Positions 59,130 to 64,000 of a stretch of DNA of 64,000 nt are shown here, one piece after another. Position 1 is the stretch's first letter. Each line of letters starts with the position of its first letter. The stretch covers positions 62,001 to 126,000 of the forward strand of contig JBKEEO010000001.1 in NCBI GenBank assembly GCA_047777415.1. Reading direction: 5' to 3'. A program made the position numbers and the translations under genes. The notes beneath the pieces were generated by a model. That model saw only the letters and a list, made by a program, of their open reading frames with translations, ran no database searches and was not told where the DNA came from. The stretch comes from Caproicibacter sp047777415. GTDB lineage: Bacteria; Bacillota; Clostridia; Oscillospirales; Acutalibacteraceae.

Positions 59130-61153
59130 GATTCATTTTCCTCCTTGAATTGATAAAATTGAGTATGAGCGCTTGCGGAAAAGGGGTTGAACTTCCGCCC
59201 GCCGCCCGAATAAAATTTACCGAAAAATTCAACATACTGAAGACGGTTTGTGTGAACATAGGCCCCCAGCATATTGATTGCAATGTTAAGCGTATGGCCA
59301 ACAACAAAGACCACAATGAAAACAATGGCTCCCACAACGCCGCCGCCAGCCATACTACCCATTTTGTTGACCACGCTGGCAATAACGCCGGTGGCAAGGC
59401 CAAGGGCCAGCAAACGTGAATAAGAAAGCACGTCGCTCAAATACCCGGTCACGCCGTAGAGCGAGTAAAGCCCTTTCATGATCCGTTTGATGGGGTTACG
59501 GGAATCCCGTCCGCCCGTTAGGATAATTCCTATTGCAGCCGCTATCGCAACAATCTGCGCGGCCTTCACAACAGCAGTCGGAATCACAAAGGTTAAGCTA
59601 AACATATCGCGCATCATGCTGGTGGAAAGCAAAAGTACAATCAGCCCGCTGACCAATAGATACCAGAAAACGACATCATACAAAGCATCCTTATAATGCC
59701 CTGCTTTTACGGACTGATATAACCCTGCACCCAGCCCTGCAAACAGATGGATAATTCCTACCAGCATGCAGAACACCAACAGCTTCATGGGCTGATTCAG
59801 CGGAGTAAACCACGCCGCCGGGATAGTCACATTTACGTTAAAGAACGTTGTTCCAACTACATCTACCACATCGCCGAAATAGCTGCCGAACATCACACCC
59901 CAGAACGTCGTGGACAGACCGCAGTAAAAAAACATTTTCATGGTTTCCCGCATGCTTTGTTTCATATTGGGATATTTTTTGATAAGAAACAATGTGACTA
60001 AAGTAATAATCAGACCGTACGCCGCATCTCCCAGCATCATACCATACAAGAAGTAATAAAAAGGAGCCATCAGCGTGGTCGGGTCAACCTCGCCTTTTCC
60101 GGGCAAACTGAACGATTCCAACACATTTTCCACCGGAGTGGAAAACGCATTATTTTTAAGCTTTACGGGAACATTTGCATCCTCTTCCGGGTCGGAAATT
60201 TCCAATGCCAGATCATACCGGCTGGAAAGAGATGCTGTAAGTTCCTCAGCTTTTGCGGCAGGAACATAGCCCATTAATAAAAATGTACGGCGGGACTGCG
60301 CTAAATGACCGATAACCTCATACTTTTCGGAACGCATGGTATCGTAATCCACCAGCAGTTCCAAATCATCCCGCTGCTGAGCCAAGTTTTTGATTTCATC
60401 TTCATTTTGTTGGATTCTGCGCCGACATTCCTCTTCTGACGCCTTTAAAGCTTCAGCCTGCATCTTTGGAGGCTGATTCGCACGAACGGCCGGCCTTGCA
60501 AAGCCCAAAGCATTCAGAGCCGCGGAATAAACATCCTTGTCCTTCTTTTCGCACAGAAGGAAAAAACAGGTTTGATCCTGCGTTATTCCTACAATTTCCA
60601 CGGTAAACGGCCCGGCCTCAGGCACAGATTCCGCCACACGTGCCGCCAGTTCCTCCTGCGTCAAATTTCCCGGCAGGGAACCGATAAAAGCGGATGTTGT
60701 TTTTGTCCCTGAAAAATCCAGCGGAACATCCAGTTCCATCCACGGCGACAGTGCTTCTCGCTCCAAACCCATGCGGACTATCTCGGCACGGTTTTCCGTA
60801 ATTTCCCGTTCCAACTCTACCAGGCGCTGTGCGGTACGGACTGCATCATCATGCCGATTTGCGAACGACTCATACTGCGCAACGGTCAGCTGTTTTTTTC
60901 CTTCCAGGGCCGCCAGCATGGACTGATTTTTGGGGACAACACGGTTTAAAATATCCAGTGCACGTTTGGCCGTGGATACGTTTTTTGCAAACACAGTCCT
61001 CGATTCAGACAGGTCGCTTTTTTGAAAGACACCGTCTTCAAGACTGATATCACTGATTTCAACAACGCCGCGGCGCTGAAGATCCTCCAGAACCCTTTTA
61101 CGGTCCTTTTTTAGGGCGCACAGCACCACGCGTTTCATTTGCATTACTGCCAA
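59126..61153 (-). CDS. atpI: V-type ATP synthase subunit I (membrane a subunit)
   Basis: Stator membrane subunit, 675 aa. N-terminal cytosolic half (to about 340) with two antiparallel coiled coils (KVGRAVLCALKKDRKRVLEDL-like start MKRVVLCALKKDRKRVLEDLQ); C-terminal half has seven to eight helices with MAPFYYFLYGMMLGDAAYGLI, DVLSYSRLLALGLATGVIASVVNKM (ion-channel Arg in SYSRLLALG) and ends with FGKFYSGGGRKFNPF. TTG 61153 has GGAGGG 8 nt upstream; no ATG is as well placed. Confidence 0.96.
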   Translation of the reverse strand: MAVMQMKRVVLCALKKDRKRVLEDLQRRGVVEISDISLEDGVFQKSDLSESRTVFAKNVSTAKRALDILNRVVPKNQSMLAALEGKKQLTVAQYESFANRHDDAVRTAQRLVELEREITENRAEIVRMGLEREALSPWMELDVPLDFSGTKTTSAFIGSLPGNLTQEELAARVAESVPEAGPFTVEIVGITQDQTCFFLLCEKKDKDVYSAALNALGFARPAVRANQPPKMQAEALKASEEECRRRIQQNEDEIKNLAQQRDDLELLVDYDTMRSEKYEVIGHLAQSRRTFLLMGYVPAAKAEELTASLSSRYDLALEISDPEEDANVPVKLKNNAFSTPVENVLESFSLPGKGEVDPTTLMAPFYYFLYGMMLGDAAYGLIITLVTLFLIKKYPNMKQSMRETMKMFFYCGLSTTFWGVMFGSYFGDVVDVVGTTFFNVNVTIPAAWFTPLNQPMKLLVFCMLVGIIHLFAGLGAGLYQSVKAGHYKDALYDVVFWYLLVSGLIVLLLSTSMMRDMFSLTFVIPTAVVKAAQIVAIAAAIGIILTGGRDSRNPIKRIMKGLYSLYGVTGYLSDVLSYSRLLALGLATGVIASVVNKMGSMAGGGVVGAIVFIVVFVVGHTLNIAINMLGAYVHTNRLQYVEFFGKFYSGGGRKFNPFSASAHTQFYQFKEENES

Positions 61154-61190
61154 TTAGACATCCCTCCTTGCGGCCGACACCGACAGGCGT

Positions 61191-61499
61191 TTATATCAGT
61201 TCGGACAATATGAGCTGAACCGCCTCATCCTGCCTGCTCAGCGCTTTTTGACGCATCGATTCAATCTGGGAAGTAATTTTAGACTGTACTTCCTTTTGAA
61301 TCTCGTCACCTTGGCGCTTCGCTTCATCCAGCCGGGTTTGTGCCTCTTGTTTTGCTTTCTGCAGCATAGCATCGGCATCCTTTTTTGCCTGGATGCGCGC
61401 ATTTTGCAGAATGTTTTCGCACTCAAGCGCGGCCTGTTCTTCCGCCTTCTGTGCCTCAATCTCCGCTTGTTTGACCGCATCAATAATTTGTGTCGCCAT
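61191..61499 (-). CDS. V-type ATP synthase G/H-type stalk coil (NtpF-like)
   Basis: 102-aa, almost wholly alpha-helical Ala/Glu/Lys/Gln-rich coil (AEIEAQKAEEQAALECENILQNARIQAKKDADAMLQKAKQEAQTRLDEAKRQGDEIQKEVQSKITSQIESMRQKA). First gene of the V-ATPase operon, the position of ntpF in E. hirae, and it would form the peripheral stalk heterodimer with AtpE. GAGGTG site before the ATG. Confidence 0.88.
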   Translation of the reverse strand: MATQIIDAVKQAEIEAQKAEEQAALECENILQNARIQAKKDADAMLQKAKQEAQTRLDEAKRQGDEIQKEVQSKITSQIESMRQKALSRQDEAVQLILSELI

Positions 61500-61719
61500 T
61501 GTTTCACCTCGAACCGGTCGGCGATTCTGCCGATTAATTTTTAAGACTTATACAATTAATATTTTACAACTAAGTAAAATGATAATCAATGTTTTTTCCT
61601 CATATTTTTATGCAGTACATACGTAATTTTGAGAAAAAGTCTCAGTTAAAGCAAATTTTCAAGGTGCAAAAACAGAACTTTGGGGATTTTCACTATTTAC
61701 AGTATTTACAGCATAAATT

Positions 61720-61755
61720 GAAAAATAATCCGGTTTTAGCTGCGCCAAAACCGGA
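61720..61755 (-). terminator. Terminator of the gene at 61784-62458
   Basis: CCGGTTTT/AAAACCGG stem with an inner GCTGCG loop, and ATTATTTTT after it on the minus strand. The region 61500-61719 holds the V-ATPase leader; I see no clear promoter. Confidence 0.8.
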
Positions 61756-61783
61756 TCGATTATTTTCTAATTCCCTCTGCGAA

Positions 61784-62458
61784 TTAATCGATTCCTTCTA
61801 TTTTCGTGACAAACATTCTTTGAGAATCTCCGCCTTTGTAGACGCCTGTATAGGTAACTTTGACATTCTTACCAATTTTAAAACCATCGTCTAAGTTGAC
61901 CAGTTCCACTCCCAGCCTGCGAACGGTCAAATCGTTCCCGTCGGTTGTGTGAATCTGGACACTCATCATGGCAGCATCCTTCACTACACCCGTCACAGTA
62001 TGTTCCGTCTTGTCAAACGCCGGGTCCTGCGAAGCGAGTATCGGGGCGGAATCCTGATATGTATATGTGTAGAGCTGCCCGTCCTCCGGGTTGTAAAGAA
62101 TCAGCGGACCTTCCATATAGTCGTCGTCCCAAGTTGAATAAGTGCGGTAGGTCACCCCGCCTGTGGAAACCGGGTTGTCCGCAAGTTCCTTGAGTGTATA
62201 CTTTTCCCAATCGAGCGGAATTTCAGACTTAATTTTTTCCACAATTTGGTCATCCGTCAAATCAGCGGCACTAACCGACTCCGACGCAGAGGAAGGTGTT
62301 GCAGAAGAATCAGAAACAGAGCTTGTTTCTGAAGACGTTTCCGGCACGACATCGGAAGACAAAGGGCTTTTTTCGAAAAAAGTTCCGTTTGTATACAAAA
62401 GAATGCCTCCACAGACAACTACTAGCAAAATTAAAATAACCCATCTTATTTTTTTCAT
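61784..62458 (-). CDS. Membrane-anchored extracytoplasmic protein of unknown function
   Basis: 224 aa. N-terminal anchor KKIRWVILILLVVVCGGILLY, then a Ser/Thr/Glu-rich flexible linker (about 35-65) and a beta-rich domain (TGGVTYRTYSTWDDDYMEGPLILYNPEDGQLYTY ... HTVTGVVKDAAMMSVQIHTTDGNDLTVRR ... VTYTGVYKGGDSQRMFVTKIE), whose second half looks like an OB-type fold. The Cys in VVCGG lacks a small residue at -1, so a lipobox is doubtful. ATG 62458 suits the AGGAGG spacing better than ATG 62461. Family not recognised. Confidence 0.78.
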   Translation of the reverse strand: MKKIRWVILILLVVVCGGILLYTNGTFFEKSPLSSDVVPETSSETSSVSDSSATPSSASESVSAADLTDDQIVEKIKSEIPLDWEKYTLKELADNPVSTGGVTYRTYSTWDDDYMEGPLILYNPEDGQLYTYTYQDSAPILASQDPAFDKTEHTVTGVVKDAAMMSVQIHTTDGNDLTVRRLGVELVNLDDGFKIGKNVKVTYTGVYKGGDSQRMFVTKIEGID

Positions 62459-62594
62459 CATATGCCTCCTGCTAAATCTTTCCTAAAATGCTGCAGTGTT
62501 CTCACTATACTCTATTTTCAAATCGCCATCCCTCCATTTCCACTATAATTCGAATTCAACAAAAAAAAAGAAACACACAAATCTTATTAAGTCT

Positions 62595-62622
62595 TTGCAA
62601 AGTTTTCGCGCCATGTTATAAT
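62595..62622 (+). promoter_or_regulatory. Possible promoter of the YbjQ-family gene
   Basis: TTGCAA (62595-62600), 16-bp spacer, TATAAT (62617-62622); a very A/T-rich stretch with further TATAAT-like boxes follows. The rest of the 305-bp gap 62459-62763 shows nothing else clear. Confidence 0.45.
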
Positions 62623-62763
62623 TATGTTATGATATAATTATACTATAATAATGATATCATGTAAAAATTAAACCCTCAGTGACTAAGGATTTTTCGGCGA
62701 TATCCAACACCAAAATGACGTTGCGATAATCGCTTGGATGAATCGCAGAAGGAGCTAAAGAAG

Positions 62764-63075
62764 ATGATTTTGGTAACAACTGACTATATCGCCGGCAAAG
62801 AATTGGAAATGCTCGGCATGGTCCGGGGCAGCACCGTACAATCGAAGCATATTGGAAAAGACATTACGCAGGGACTTAAATCCATTGTCGGCGGAGAGCT
62901 GACCTCCTACACCGGTATGATGAACAACGCCCGGGCGCTTGCCACAGAACGCATGAAGAAAGAAGCCGAAGCGCTGGGCGCGGACGCAATTGTAGCAGTT
63001 CGATATGCATCGTCCTCCATTGTGCAGGGCGCGGCGGAAGTCATGGCATATGGTACTGCGGTAAAGTTTAAATAA
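62764..63075 (+). CDS. YbjQ/UPF0145 heavy-metal-binding-domain protein
   Basis: 103 aa from ATG 62764 (GAAGGAG upstream; TTG at 62734 is unsupported). Family start MILVTTDYIAGKELEMLGMVRGSTVQSKHIGKDITQGLKSIVGGELTSYTGMMNNARALATERMKKEAEALGADAIVAVRY is the YbjQ pattern; it forms a pentameric beta-alpha-beta protein. Called heavy-metal-binding only by fold; the function is unknown. Single-gene unit. Confidence 0.92.
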   Translation: MILVTTDYIAGKELEMLGMVRGSTVQSKHIGKDITQGLKSIVGGELTSYTGMMNNARALATERMKKEAEALGADAIVAVRYASSSIVQGAAEVMAYGTAVKFK

Positions 63076-63118
63076 AAAAAACTCTATTTCAACACAATCA
63101 TGATAATGATTTGAAAAG

Positions 63119-63148
63119 CGGGTGCGGCGGAATGCTGTACCCGTTTTT
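63119..63148 (+). terminator. Terminator of the YbjQ-family gene
   Basis: CGGGT/ACCCG stem around GCGGCGGAATGCTGT-like loop, then TTTTT. Confidence 0.65.
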
Positions 63149-63169
63149 CCGACAGGAGGATATTACAAA

Positions 63170-64000
63170 TTGCATCAGAAACGAAATTACCCAACAGCAA
63201 TCGTTACACAAAAAGCAGAGCGCAGCATTCTTTCGGGGCATCCGTGGGTTTACGGCATTGAAATCATAGGCGGGGATGCTTGCGCGGACGGGGCACTGAC
63301 CGATGTAGTCAGCAGGCGGGGAGCCTACCTTGGCACCGGTTTTTTCAATTCCCATTCCAAAATTCGCATACGGCTGATTTCGCGCAACGCAAACGACAAG
63401 TTCGATGAAGCATTTTTTGAGCGCCGTCTGCGCTACGCGTGGGAATACCGCAAATCGGTTCTGTCAAAAGAGGATTTGTCCTGTTGCCGACTGATTTTTG
63501 GAGAGGCAGATTTCTTTCCCGGACTAACCGTGGATCGCTTTGAAAACATTCTTGTAACGCAGACGCTGTCCCTCGGCATAGAAAAAATCAAGCCGATGTT
63601 GTTTCGGCTGCTGTACCGTATCCTGACGGAGGACGGGCAGCAAATTGACGGTATTTATGAGCGCAATGATTCCGGTCTGCGCAACTTGGAAGGTATGGAG
63701 CAAAATTGCGGATTTTTCCCTTTAGAGGGACTGCCGAAGCCGGATTTTAATACAACCGTCATACACGAAAACGGAATCGAATATGCGGTAGATTTCGCAA
63801 ACGGACAGAAAACCGGATTTTTCCTAGACCAAAAATATAATCGCAGAGCCGTCGCAGCAATCAGCCGGGGCAAACGGGTTCTAGATTGCTTTACCGACAC
63901 CGGCTCTTTTGCACTGAATGCCGCAAGCGCCGGAGCAGCGTCCGTTCACGCCGTGGATATCTCTGAAAGCGCCATCTCCATGGCAAAGGAAAACGCGGCA
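63170..64000 (+). CDS. Class I rRNA methyltransferase, RlmI/RlmK-like (cut by window end)
   Basis: Open from TTG 63170 (AGGAGG 8 nt upstream) to the last base, 277 codons without stop. N-terminal PUA domain (HQKRNYPTAIVTQKAERSILSGHPWVYGIEI), then the RlmI linker and the methyltransferase core: VDFANGQKTGFFLDQKYNRRAVA followed by motif I VLDCFTDTGSFALNAASAGAASVHAVDIS and the start of motif II. E. coli RlmI methylates C5 of 23S rRNA C1962; this homologue probably makes the same or a related m5C. The 3' part is outside the window. Confidence 0.93.
   Translation, partial: MHQKRNYPTAIVTQKAERSILSGHPWVYGIEIIGGDACADGALTDVVSRRGAYLGTGFFNSHSKIRIRLISRNANDKFDEAFFERRLRYAWEYRKSVLSKEDLSCCRLIFGEADFFPGLTVDRFENILVTQTLSLGIEKIKPMLFRLLYRILTEDGQQIDGIYERNDSGLRNLEGMEQNCGFFPLEGLPKPDFNTTVIHENGIEYAVDFANGQKTGFFLDQKYNRRAVAAISRGKRVLDCFTDTGSFALNAASAGAASVHAVDISESAISMAKENAA

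Noticed and set aside
1..64000. CRISPR arrays, prophage or integrative element modules
   Set aside because: No regular spaced repeats, integrase, phage structural or conjugation genes seen; mobile DNA here is limited to three IS elements and one IS relic.

Overview
The window looks like the chromosome of a low-to-middle GC, spore-forming, strictly anaerobic Firmicute of class Clostridia, probably the Oscillospiraceae/Ruminococcaceae group (inference). Evidence: a spore-coat type transglutaminase (tgl), a glycyl-radical enzyme with its activase, a bacterial V-type ATPase with the Na+-binding residues of Enterococcus-type c subunits, a Clostridium-type secondary alcohol dehydrogenase with a Rex-like operator, AGGAGG ribosome binding sites and frequent TTG starts.

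Layout. 1-5.2 kb: gpmI, an orphan peptide-binding lipoprotein, and a translationally coupled unknown gene plus tgl. 5.3-7.5 kb: an SOS operon (dinB, a small DUF6504-like gene, an SRAP/HMCES gene) behind a promoter with two LexA boxes. 7.5-16.1 kb: membrane XRE regulator, tRNA-Val, patatin, two small paralogous proteins, plsY, a complete ISL3-family IS with 8-bp target duplication, MBL-fold protein, EAL phosphodiesterase, phospholipase-C-like protein. 16.3-20.6 kb: MntR/DtxR regulator, DUF134 regulator, MATE pump (apparently with an ATT start), nitroreductase, iron alcohol dehydrogenase. 20.7-22.3 kb: IS1182-family IS bounded by a directly repeated 28-bp palindrome. 22.3-24.4 kb: pseudouridine catabolism (psuK with fused HTH, psuG).

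24.6-38.3 kb is a nucleoside-salvage island: Crp/Fnr regulator, yjjI-yjjW glycyl-radical pair, LacI regulator, deoB, deoD, a BmpA-type ABC nucleoside importer (binding protein, ATPase, two permeases), deoC, cdd and pdp. Together these import nucleosides, split them to base and (deoxy)ribose-1-phosphate, convert that to the 5-phosphate and cleave deoxyribose-5-phosphate to acetaldehyde and glyceraldehyde-3-phosphate. An IS256-family element (38.5-39.8 kb) then sits inside the 3' end of a glycosyltransferase gene; both halves and the 8-bp duplication are readable.

40.9-46.6 kb: mgsA followed by an HPr-like protein lacking the catalytic His, a split chromate-type transporter, a LURP-like protein, LysR and TauE/SafE genes. 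46.9-51.3 kb: an unusual LacI-controlled cluster of a PFK paralogue, a TIM paralogue and a LarA-family protein, followed by a strongly structured leader and an ECF S component. This is the best candidate for an undescribed pathway. 51.5-52.6 kb: NADP-type secondary alcohol dehydrogenase. 52.9-61.5 kb: complete nine-gene V-ATPase operon. The window closes with an anchored unknown protein, a YbjQ-family protein and the start of an RlmI-like methyltransferase.
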